A stretch of 64,000 nt of DNA from Prosapia bicincta (lineage: Eukaryota > Arthropoda > Insecta > Hemiptera > Cercopidae), in NCBI GenBank assembly GCA_036971475.1, contig JBAIZL010000002.1, forward strand, positions 17,078,567 through 17,142,566, given 5' to 3'. Positions 34,395-47,700 of the stretch are shown here, one piece after another. Each line of letters starts with the position of its first letter. Position 1 is the stretch's first letter. A model generated the notes under the pieces. That model was not told the origin of the DNA, searched no databases, and was given only the letters and a program-made list of their open reading frames with translations. A program made the translations under genes and the position numbers.

Positions 34395-34900
34395 TTTAGA
34401 TTGTAGGTCTGCCTTACAAGCCCTCAGCAAAGGTACTTCTAGTCAATCTTGAGTATCCTAGCATAGCTTGGATAACTTCAACGTCTCCAGAAAAAAGTGC
34501 ATCTTACAATGGATTCCTGTCCGTGTGAACCTTGAATTCAATGAAATTCCTGACTCCTAAATATGCCAAAAGCCTAAATCAAAACACAATCCTGATTTCG
34601 CTTTTCCAAAATCAAAACTAATTTCCCCCTCGAGAATCAAAGCTCATAATCATGTAACTCATCTCAACATTGATAAGAAAATAGCCGCGAGTCTAGTGAG
34701 ATTAGGAACAAATGTCATATGACATGACTAACAAATATCAAAACAGTCTTGACGAAGAACTTTCACCACACCATGTTTCCAACTCCCCTACAGTTGCTGC
34801 AGGCCTTCACCGCTTGAACTATCCTACAGGGGAAGATTTATACTCTGATAATGTCATAGACATTGCATGGACAACTCCAGCACCACATACAATTTGATTC
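34395..34900 (+). pseudogene. Decayed non-LTR retrotransposon ORF2 tail (RNase H remnant)
   Basis: Three frames together read as the end of an RNase H-bearing ORF2. At 34406 one frame gives RSALQALSKG, the helix after the third acidic residue of RNase H. From 34504 another gives LQWIPVRVNLEFNEIPDS, matching the WIPxHxxxxxNExAD block with His changed to Arg and a stop just after. From 34712 an open 61-codon frame contains VAAGLHRLNYPTGEDLYSDN and ends IAWTTPAPHTI, consistent with the end of the polyprotein after its zinc-knuckle region. Stops and at least two frame changes make it inactive. It differs in sequence from the copy at 9150-9850, so it represents a second family. A 3' UTR with a TTTTATT-rich tail may follow to about 35020. 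Confidence 0.7.
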
Positions 34901-36810
34901 TATAGTGCATACGACACCAACCAACACACCATATATCTACTTTTAGTTTTTTTTTATTATTACCTTTATTTTTTCCTAATTTTGTTGATTTTAACAAAAT
35001 AAAGGGAAAGAATCTGATTATATAATGGCATGGAATCCTACAGGATCCGAATGCAATTCTGACATGCAGTCCTACAGGATCTGCGTAACAAGAGCGGGTT
35101 AACCTTTAGTGAAGATAAAAAGAGGTTACTGTAAGGGCCTAAAAAAAAATCAAGTCAGTAAAGAACAGAAACAAAAAAAAATGGAACCTGTCTTTTCTTT
35201 TATAATGAAAGAAATTTATAAATAATATTATGCGTTTATGAAGACTTTTTAATTGGTTATTTGATTGTATTTATTAGTTTTATTATTAACTTAAATATAC
35301 GGATTCAGATTTTTACTTTTAGTTTCTTACTAACCCCCAATATTTATTTGGTCGACTTTGAGAACAACTGATCTGTAACGTTTGGATGGATAAGTGCTAA
35401 ATTGATTATTGAGGCAACCAATTTTACTTTTAAGAAATTATAATGTTGTGAAATAATAATTATTATTATTAATAAATATAATAATAATGTAAAGACATAA
35501 TATGAAACAATTACTTATAATGTGTGGTATGTACGTAAAGTAATATTCATCTCTATCCATAAAACAATTTATCCCCGCAGGGAATACTCAGGATTTTGCG
35601 TCCCTCGGGTATCCCAGTCAAACAGCGCAACGTAAACACAAAACTACATACATAACCACAAAACTACCACATCCAACATCCTACTTCTATCACACACAAT
35701 ATATACACACTTCCCTTTGACTTCTGCACGGCTAAGAGTCTTTGTCCTCAAGAGACATCGTTTACGCTTACACCCGAAAGAATGTTCCAACAAACTTCGT
35801 TTTCGGAGGATAAAAATGTCCTGCCTTCAACCTACATATTCCTTTCCTTCATTTGTAGAAGCCTGAGAAGATACAGCCTTATTACACCGAAAGAAAGTTG
35901 GTATAACGACTAGCAATATCTTTCACTATATTCCTGATCAGAGGAACTTGTGTTCTTATTTTAACCTATTCACTCTTCTTTTCGTATACTTCAGATGTGA
36001 TTACAATCAATTTGAGATATTATCGTAAAGTATAGTGTCACTCTTTAGTAAAATGACGCTTATATAAAGAGTCGTTTAGTAAAAACGGCTTGAAGTGATA
36101 ACGGCAAAAAAGTGACAATCCCGCAAATAAAGCACCAGCAAAAAAACAAACAATAAATACTAGCACACAAATGGATTACACTAGCGTAATAACGATAGCC
36201 TGTAACACAAAATACAAAAAACCAACAAAACAGGGGGAAATTTTTTTATCACCTACATATACATAAATAAGACTTCAAATTAGATCTAAACTTAAATAAT
36301 TGAAGTCCAAGTTAGGTCTAAAAATTGACAATATACAACACAGCAAACACATTCACGCGCGCACACATTTATACTCACACAAGATAACGCTCAAGCACCA
36401 AATACATAAAAACATAACTGTATAGACGACAACGAATTCTACACAAAACAAACAAATGCTAACCTTCAATCAAGATTCAAAGACAGTATACACTATGTTA
36501 AATACGGCACCGAATTCTTTGTCGCTGAATAAATAAAAGAAATAATTTACCCTCATATAAGCATCAACCTAAACCTAGAGAATAACCCTATCAACAGAAA
36601 TTACCATGTTTCAACACAGTTAAACAATATGAAATTTTCCAACGGGCCCAGCACAAATATAAAAATCAACTACGTGAACAAACCCAGTGAAAAATAAAGT
36701 CCACTCTTTGACCACATTTTTTAAACAGCTGATTGAAACCGTTGGTGTCCAGCTTTCTATCGTTCAACCTAGAAACTGTTGAGGATCCCTTTGGGAGTTT
36801 TCCATAAATC
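34901..36810. other. AT-rich sequence, mostly unrecognised
   Basis: A direct repeat of TCCTACAGGATC at about 35037 and 35070, and an (ATT/ATA)n-rich patch near 35456-35490. Nothing else supportable. Confidence 0.5.
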
Positions 36811-37300
36811 AAGTTATTATTTCAATTGCTTCTATTAGTTTGCAATCTTTCTATTTATATCTTGTTTAAAATTTTAATCATTAGTAAAATACGTTATTTC
36901 AGCCACTCAAATTCAAATACATTTGTTAAAGTTGTAGTGGATGACACTTGATGTTAATACAGTTTTTTCAAATATTAAATTTATAGGTAAATTTAATAAT
37001 GAATTAATTTTAGTTTCATATAGGAGAAAAACTTTTTAAAAAAGGGGCATGGTGGGCAATATAGTTATTTCGTCCCATTTGAAGTAAAATAAGTGACAAC
37101 ATATGATTTCATAAATCAGCTGATTTTATGTTATAGGTTATGTGGTAGAACAGCTGTTTTAACGCATATGTTGTATTACTTTATTAATATTAATTATAAT
37201 TATTTAATAAAAAGTATATAAAATCAAATTTTAATTTGTTAACCTAACTAGGATTTGACATTAAATATGTTTTTGTTTATATTACTTCTTTTATGGAGTT
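36811..37300 (+). repeat. Dispersed repeat family A, copy 9
   Basis: Nearly full length: TCAATTGCTTCTATTAGTTT, GTAGTGGATGACACTTGATG, AAAGGGGCATGGTGGGCAAT, AATCAGCTGATTTTATGTTA, GTGGTAGAACAGCTGTTTTA and a CTAGGATTTGACATTAAAT end. No (AT)n tract is present. Confidence 0.8.
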
Positions 37301-38622
37301 TAAACGTAAAAGATTCTCAGATCATCATGTTTCTATAATAAAAAGGTCAAACTTTAATGTAAGATTTTTAACAAAGGCAGACATTATTCTCTGTATAGAA
37401 GGCGTTGGCTCCCAACAGCTGGCCTCGGATCGTGATTAAAGCAAGACAATACGAAACCTCCGCATGTCGACACGTTTTGATGGAACTTTTGTTCAGCTAA
37501 ATTTGCAGTTAGACTACTTTGTTGGTGCAACCGGCAAATGTGTGCCCGTGCGCGGCTCATTTAACAATGCCTTTTAGTGTTTACCCTACATTCTACCAAC
37601 TTAACAAACCAAAACAGTTGTAAATATTTACACGCTCAACCCCTATGCTTCATTCCTAAATCAACCCCTTGTTTAAATCAGGGCGCAAACAGTACTGTTT
37701 ACACAATGTGCAAGTTTACAATTGTTTCTTGTTTTTATGGCCGGGGGATGATACAGAAGAGCCCTTATTAAAACCCATTTCGCTCACGCTGAACTACTTT
37801 CGTAAGCCTGGCTTTAACTCTACGATATCAATTTTATTTTAAATTTTTCTGATATGACGTTTAGGTGCTTTTTATAAAGACATTTACAGCATCTTTCTTT
37901 ATTAAACAGGACTTTTTAAAACTACAATTTAAGGAGGCTTTGTAAACGGGTTTGATTCTCCAAAACATTTTAAATTTTATCCAAGCGATCTCGATTTAGT
38001 TTTGACTTAGTCATATCACAGTAGAACTCAATAACCCTCGATGATACACTACCCATGCGAGAAATGATACTTTCCAATGGTGTGTGTGTGTGTGTGTGTA
38101 TGTATGTTTGTATAAGTAAATGTAAACTAAACTATTAACAAACCCAGTAAAGACTAATATTATTTCCAAGCGTACGAGTATAAAGAATTGAAGACAGTCT
38201 CCCAGTCTTTGTCTCTCGTGGCTGTTTATTGTTCAGATATTACACGGTAATGTGATACCGACTTCTTTTGTTTTGTGGAATGCATTCTTCTTTGTGTCGA
38301 GTCTGTTCTTTGTGATTACAAGACGTCTGTGACGATGTTTCACTTGTAGGTTGGCGTTTTGGTGAATTATTATTTCACAGTCGTTTCTTGTTCAGGTTTT
38401 TACTATATCTGCTCGTCAGGTAGCCTATCTTTGTTTGTATTTATATGTGCGTAGATTTTATAATATTTTACTTGTATCCTCTTGTGTACTTTTCTTTTGT
38501 ATCTCGTGTAGTGTGTTGCTCAACAAAGTCACTGTTTTTCAAGTACAGGTGATAGGAACGCTTTAAATGTCTTTTGCGTGTAACCTGAATATCTATAAAA
38601 GATTTGTTTATTAGAATTTATA

Positions 38623-38628
<6 letters not shown>
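37301..38628. other. No recognised feature
   Basis: 37380-37800 is less AT-rich but has no known domain (64-codon plus frame at 37577-37771). A short TG run lies at about 38080-38098. Confidence 0.5.
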
Positions 38629-38674
<46 letters not shown>

Positions 38675-38680
38675 TATATA
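38629..38680. repeat. (AT)n microsatellite
   Basis: AT run next to a PLE-like copy. Confidence 0.93.
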
Positions 38681-38689
38681 CTATAATAT

Positions 38690-38832
38690 GTGTTATTGTG
38701 TATTATTAAAGAAATAAAACAATTTACTTTGTTTTAAAATCTACTTTGTTTAAATACAAGAATAATTTATTGAATTTATAATTCAAAGCTTCTCGTTGGC
38801 AAACAGTACCAACATCCTCGGGAATACTAGAG
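38690..38832 (-). mobile_element. PLE-like element copy 2 (single, not foldback)
   Basis: GTGTATTATTAAAGAAATAA, ACAAGAATAATTTATTGAAT and AAGCTTCTCGTTGGCAAACA match the elements at 56666 and 62430. The hammerhead-like core (38786-38822, minus) has CGAGGA for CTGATGA and GAGA for GAAA, so it is degraded. The element lies between two AT tracts. Confidence 0.6.
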
Positions 38833-38833
38833 A

Positions 38834-40540
<1,707 letters not shown>

Positions 40541-40620
40541 TAATGACGTCACGATAACCATTGGAAGAATGAAGGACTATAAAACCTGCCGTTGGCAGGC
40601 TGAAGCTCTTGTACTTGCTG
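40541..40620 (+). promoter_or_regulatory. Core-promoter-like cluster
   Basis: A full CRE-type TGACGTCA lies at 40544-40551, an inverted CCAAT box (ATTGG) at 40560-40564, and TATAAAA at 40578-40584. The spacing fits a transcription start near 40608-40615. A perfect inverted repeat, CCTGCC-GTT-GGCAGG, follows the TATA word at 40585-40599. It could belong to a host gene lying beyond the view, a retroelement promoter, or chance. No convincing exon was found downstream. Confidence 0.35.
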
Positions 40621-40934
40621 TTTAGATAACTGCTAAGAGTCAAGTCCACGTATAATTTCAGTGGGCCTAACTATCGGTCTAGGTACTGTTAATTTAAAGG
40701 GATAAAAGAACAAATATGTTTACAGTTTCCAAATATTTTGTACTAAATATGACAATTTACCGAAAAGAAAATAATAAACAATGTCCCAGTCATGACTGAG
40801 TTCCTGCGGGGTGAGGTGGACTAGCTGCATAGATGGACTAGAGGGATTGGGTTCCTCGAAGTGCCCTCAGTCTCTGTATGGGGTTCTAGCTTCTTGAAGC
40901 GATTTAGCATCCTAGCAGTCAAACGAAGTTTACA
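40621..40934. other. No recognised feature
   Basis: Contains a 12-bp perfect palindrome CAGTCATGACTG near 40788. Otherwise unremarkable. Confidence 0.5.
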
Positions 40935-41250
40935 AGATAAACAAGTAATATAAAAAAAGCATTTTAAGTCAGTACCTTCTTAGCTCGACAAAGAGGTATT
41001 TTATTTTAATTAATTTTTATTAATAATTACAATAAATACAAGTATGTATGTGCATATGACAGAATCACAATATTAGGTGGCATAACAGAAAGTGAGCTTA
41101 ATTTTAAAGTTAACAAGTGTCATCCATTACAAGTTTTTAAAATGTATTTGAACTTCAGTGCATGGATAAAATGTATTTTATTAACGATTGAAAATTTGAA
41201 AAACAAATATATAACGAGAGTGTGAACTAATAGAATGAATTTATCTAAAT
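40935..41250 (-). repeat. Dispersed repeat family A, copy 10 (internally deleted)
   Basis: Begins AAACAAGTAATATAAAAAAA (the outer end seen in other copies), has TTTTTATTAATAATTACAAT, then jumps to AAGTGTCATCCATTACAAGT and ends GAGAGTGTGAACTAATAGAA. The CAGCTG inverted repeat is missing. Confidence 0.7.
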
Positions 41251-41670
41251 TTGTCTGTCACATAAACGAATTACAAAGTAGCAAAATCTTACTTCATTAA
41301 TTTTTAAATGCCTTATCTTTGATATTATTGCTGCGTAATTACATTACCATTGGAACATTATGTTACACAGAACTCAAGTACATTTCTGAAAGACTTGGTA
41401 ACACAATCTCTCTCTCTCTCTCTCTCTCAACCCCCCCCCCCTCTTACTTGGTATGGAGTACATTTATATGCTAAAAATGGCCTTAATACGGTGAGAAATG
41501 ATACATGTGCCCTCATCTTATTCTTTACTTTATCTTTCGATTTTGACGACTTTTAAACTGCCTGTTGAAGTAGTCACATAGCTACATGACCAGTAGAGTC
41601 GGTCTACCGTGCCTATTAACTTGCTTCTACCCTTAGAACTTGCCTATTACTTACCTTGCTCATATTCAAT
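41251..41670. other. Unrecognised, with (CT)n and a poly-C run
   Basis: A CT run at about 41407-41428 is followed by ten C. The right edge already shows decayed satellite words. Confidence 0.6.
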
Positions 41671-44600
41671 CAGAAGCGTCCCTATCATCCAAGTACCGTG
41701 ACCTACCTGAACAGTAGCACGTCCCTATCCATCAAATTTCTTTGCCCTACCCACACCGTAGCACGTCCCTGCCCCTTAATACCATGACCCTACCCATTAG
41801 GTACCACGTAATGCCCACACAGTAGCACGTCCCTATCCCGCTAGTACCACGACCCTGCATACACAGTTAAACGCTCCTAACCATACAGTAGTATAAACCT
41901 TCCACCAAGTAACAAACCCTGTCCACACAGTAGCACGTCCCTATTTACCTAGTACCACGTCCCTACCAATACAGTAGCACGTCCCTATCCCGCTAGTACC
42001 ACGATCCTGCCCACACAGTAAAACGCTCCTATCCATACAGTAGTATAAACCTTCCACCAAGTAACAAGTCCTGCCCACACAGTATCGCGTCCCTATTTAC
42101 CTAGTACTACGTCCCTACCCACACTGTAGCACGTCCCTATCCCGCTAGTACCACGAATCTGCATACACAGTTAAACGCTCCTAACCATACAGTAGTATAA
42201 ACCTTCCACCAAGTAACAAGTCCTGCCCACACAGTAGCGCGTCCCTATTTACCTAGTTCCACGTCCCTGCCCACACAGTAGCACGTCCCAATCCCGCTAG
42301 TACCACGACCCTGCATACACAGTTAAACGCTCCTAACCATACAGTAGTATAAACCTTCCACCAAGTAACAAGTCCTGCCAACACAGTAGCACGTCCCTAT
42401 CCCGCTAGTACCACGACTCTACCCACACAGTAAAACGCTCCTAACCATACAGTAGTATAAACCTTCCACCAAGTAACAAGACCTACCCACACAGTAGCAC
42501 GTCCCTATCCCGCTAGTACCACGATCCTGCCCACACAGTAAAACGCACCTAACCATACAGTAGTATAAAACTCCCACCAAGTAACAAGTCCTACCCACAC
42601 AGTAGCACGTCCCTATCCCGCTAGTACCACAATCCTGCCCACACAGTAAAACGCTCCTACCCATACAGTAGAATAAGCCTATCCACCAAGTAACAAGTCC
42701 TGCCCACACTGTAGTACGTCCCTATCCCGCTAGTACCACGACTCTAACCACACAGTAAAACGCTCCTAACCATACAGTAGTATAAACCTACCACCAAGTA
42801 AAAAGTCCTGCCCACACTGTAGTACGTCCCTATCCCGCTAGTACCACAATCCTGCCCACACAGTAAAACGCTCCTACCCATACAGTAGAATAAGCCTATC
42901 CACCAAGTAACAAGTCCTGCCCACACTGTAGTACGTCCCTATCCCGCTAGTACCACGTCCCTACCCACACAGTAGCACGTCCCTATCCCGCTAGTACCAC
43001 GATCCTGCCCACACAGTAAAACGCTCCTAACCATACAGTAGTATTAACCTTCCACCAAGTAAAAAGTCCTGCCCACACAGTAGCACGTCCCTATCCCGCT
43101 AGTACCACGACCCTGCATTCACAATTAAACGCTCCTAACCATACAGTAGTATAAACCTTCCACCAAGTAACAAATCCTGCCCACACAGTAGCACGTCCCT
43201 ATCCCGCTAATACCACGACCCTGCATACACAGTTAAAGGCTCCTAACCATACAGTAGTATAAACCTTCCACCAAGTAACAAGTCCTGCCCACACAGTAGC
43301 ACGTCCCTATCCCGCTAGTACCACGACTCTACCCACACAGTAAAACGCTCCTAACCATACAGTAGTATAAACCTTCCACCAAGTAACAAGCCATGCCCAC
43401 ACAGTAGCACGTCCCTATCCCGCTAGTACCACGACCCTGCATTCACAATTAAACGCTCCTAACCATACAGTAGTATAAACCTTCCACCAAGTAACAAGTC
43501 CTGCCCACACAATAGCACGTCCCTATCCCGCTAGTACCACGAACCTGCCCACACAGTAAAACGCTCCTAACCATACAGTAGTATTAACCTTCCACCAAGT
43601 AAAAAGTCCTGCCCACACAGTAGCACGTCCCTATCCCGCTAGTACCACGACCCTGCATTCACAATTAAACGCTCCTAACCATACAGTAGTATAAACCTTC
43701 CACCAAGTAACAAATCCTGCCCACACAGTAGCACGTCCCTATCCCGCTAATACCACGACCCTGCATACACAGTTAAACGCTCCTAACCATATAGTAGTAT
43801 AAACCTATCCACCAAGTAACACGTCCTACCCACACAGTAGCACGTCCCTATTTACCTAGTACCACGTCCCTACCCACACAGTAGCACGTCCCTATCCCGC
43901 TAGTACCACGACCCTGCCCACACAGTTAAACTCTCCTAACCATACTTTTGTAGTATAAGCCTATCCACCAAGTAACAAGTCCTGCCCACACAGTAGCACG
44001 TCCCTATCCACCTAGTACCACGATCCTGCCCACACAGTACAACGTTCCTAACCATACAGTAGTATAAACCTTCCACCAAGTAACAAGACCTACCCACACA
44101 GTAGCACGTCCCTATCCCGCTAGTACCACGATCCTGCCCACACAGTAAAACGCACCTAACCATACAGTAGTATAAAACTCCCACCAAGTAACAAGTCCTG
44201 CCCACACAGTAGCAAGTCCCTATCCCGCTAGTACCACAATCCTGCCCACACAGTAAAACGCTCCTAACCATACAGTAGAATAAGCCTATCCACCAAGTAA
44301 CAAGTCCTGCCCACACTGTAGCACGTCCCTATCCCGCTAGTACCACGACTCTACCCACACAGTAAAACGCTCCTAACCATACAGTAGTATAAACCTACCA
44401 CCAAGTAACAAGTCATGCCCAGACAGTAGCACGTCCCTATTTACCTAGTACCACGTCCCTACCCGTACAGTAGCACGTTCCTATCCCGCTAGTACCAAGA
44501 TCCTGAACACACAGTAAAACGCTCCTAACCATACAGTAGTATAAACCTTCCACCAAGTAACAAGTCCTGCCCACACAGTAGCACGTCCCTATTTACCTAG

Positions 44601-47600
44601 TACCACGTCCCTACCCACACAGTAGCACGTCCCTATCCCGCTAGTACCACGATCCTGCCCACACAGTAAAACGCTTCTAACCATACAGTAGTATAAACCT
44701 TCCACCAAGTAACAAGTCATGCCCACACAGTAGCACGTCCCTATTTACCTAGTACCACGTCCCTACCCACACAGTAGCACGTCCCTATCCCGCTAGTACC
44801 ACGATCCTGCCCACACAGTAAAACGCTCCTAACCATACAGTAGTATAAACCTTCCACCAAGTAACAAGTCCTGCCCACACAGTAGCACGTCTCTATCCCG
44901 CTAGTACCACGACCCTGCATACACAGTTAAAGGCTCCTAACCATACAGTAGTATAAACCTTCCACCAAGTAACAAGTCCTGCCCACACAGTAGCACGTCC
45001 CTATCCCGCTAGTACCACGACTCTACCCACACAGTAAAACGCTCCTAACCATACAGTAGTATAAACCTTCCACCAAGTAACAAGCCATGCCCACACAGTA
45101 GCACGTCCCTATCCCGCTAGTACCACGACCCTGCATACACAGTTAAACGCTCCTAACCATACAGTAGTATAAACCTATCCACCAAGTAACACGTCCTGCC
45201 CACACAGTAGCACGTCCCTATTTACATAGTACCACGTCCCTACCCACACAGTAGCACGTCCCTATCGCGCTATTACCACGACCCTGCCCACACAGTTAAA
45301 CGCTCCTAACCATATAGTAGTATAAACCTATCCACCAAGTAACACGTCCTACCCACACAGTAGCACGTCCCTATTTACCTAGTACCACGTCCCTACCCAC
45401 ACAGTAGCACGTCCCTATCCCGCTAGTACCACGACCCTGCCCACACAGTTAAACTCTCCTAACCATACTTTTGTAGTATAAGCCTATCCACCAAGTAACA
45501 AGTCCTGCCCACACAGTAGCACGTCCCTATCCACCTAGTACCACGATCCTGCCCACACAGTACAACGTTCCTAACCATACAGTAGTATAAACCTTCCACC
45601 AAGTAACAAGACCTACCCACACAGTAGCACGTCCCTATCCCGCTAGTACCACGATCCTGCCCACACAGTAAAACGCACCTAACCATACAGTAGTATAAAA
45701 CTCCCACCAAGTAACAAGGCCTGCCCACACAGTAGCACGTCCCTATCCCGCTAGTACCACAATCCTGCCCACACAGTAAAACGCTCCTAACCATACAGTA
45801 GAATAAGCCTATCCACCAAGTAACAAGTCCTGCCCACACTGTAGCACGTCCCTATCCCGCTAGTACCACGACTCTACCCACACAGTAAAACGCTCCTAAC
45901 CATACAGTAGTATAAACCTACCACCAAGTAACAAGTCATGCAAAGACAGTAGCACGTCCCTATTTACCTAGTACCACGTCCCTACCCATACAGTAGCACG
46001 TTCCTATCCCGCATGTACCACGATCCTGAACACACAGTAAAACGCTCCTAACCATACAGTAGTATAAACCTTCCACCAAGTAACAAGTCCTGCCCACACA
46101 GTAGCACGTCCCTATTTACCTAGTACCACGTCCCTACCCACACAGTAGCACGTCCCTATCCCGCTAGTACCACGATCCTGCCCACACAGTAAAACGCACC
46201 TAACCATACAGTAGTATAAACCTTCCACCAAGTAACAAGTCATGCCCACACAGTAGCACGTCCCTATTTACCTAGTACCACGTCCCTACCCACACAGTAG
46301 CACGTCCCTATCCCGCTAGTACCACGATCCTGCCCACACAGTAAAACGCTCCTAACCATACAGTAGTATAAACCTTCCACCAAGTAACAAGTCCTGCCCA
46401 CACAGTAGCACGTCCCTATCCCGCTAGTACCACGACCCTGCATACACACTTAAACGCTCCTAACCATACAGTAGTATAAACCTTCCAGCAAGTAACAAGT
46501 CCTGCCCACACAGTAGCACGTCTCTATCCCGCTAGTACCACGACCCTGCATTCACAATTAAACGCTCCTAACCATACAGTAGTATAAACCTTCCACCAAG
46601 TAACAAGTCCTGCCCACACAGTAGCACGTCCCTATCCCGCTAGTACCACGAACCTGCCCACACAGTAAAACGCTCCTAACCATACAGTAGTATTAACCTT
46701 CCACCAAGTAACAAGTCCTGCCCACACAGTAGCACGTCCCTATCCCGCTAGTACCACGACCCTGCATACACAGTTAAAGGCTCCTAACCATACAGTAGTA
46801 TAAACCTTCCACCAAGTAACAAGTCCTGCCCACACAGTAGCACGTCCCTATCCCGCTAGTACCACGACTCTACCCACACAGTAAAACGCTCCTAACCATA
46901 CAGTAGTATAAACCTTCCACCAAGTAACAAGCCCTGCCCACACAGTAGCACGTTCCTATCCCGCTAGTACTACGACCCTGCATACACAGTTAAACGCTCC
47001 TAACCATACAGTAGTATAAACCTATCCACCAAGTAACACGTCCTGCCCACACAGTAGCACGTCCCTATTTACCTAGTACCACGTCCCTACCCACACAGTA
47101 GCACGTCCCTATCCCGCTATTACCACGACCCTGCCCACACAGTTAAACGCTCCTAACCATATAGTAGTATAAACCTATCCACCAAGTAACACGTCCTACC
47201 CACACAGTAGCACGTCCCTATCCCGCTAGTACCACGACTCTACCCACACAGTAAAACGCTCCTAACCATACAGTAGTATAAACCTTCCACCAAGTAACAA
47301 GCCATGCCCACACAGTAGCACGTCCCTATCCCGCTAGTACCACGACCCTGCCCACTCAGTAGCACGTCCCTATCCCGCTATTACCACGACCCTGCCCACA
47401 CAGTTAAACGCTCCTAACGATACAGTAGTATAAACCTATCCACCAAGTAACACGTCCTACCCACACAGTAGCACGTCCCTATTTACCTAGTACCACGTCC
47501 CTACCCACACAGTAGCACGTCCCTATCCCGCTATTACCACGACCCTGCCCACACAGTTAAACGCTCCTAACCATACAGTAGTATAAACCTATCCACCAAG

Positions 47601-47700
47601 TAACACGTCCTACCCACACAGTAGCACGTCCCTATTTAGCTAGTACCACGTCCCTACCCACACAGTAGCACGTCCCTATCCCGCTAGTACCACGACCCTG
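41671..47700. repeat. Satellite subdomain 1 (CCCGCTAGTAC type)
   Basis: Monomers mostly carry CCCGCTAGTACCAC and AAGTAACAAGTCCTGCC, interspersed with short TTTACCTAGTAC units. Segments at 43760-45260 and 45283-46785 are near-identical at a 1523-bp offset, shown for example by ACTTTTGTAGTATAAGCC at about 43944 and 45467. Confidence 0.9.
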
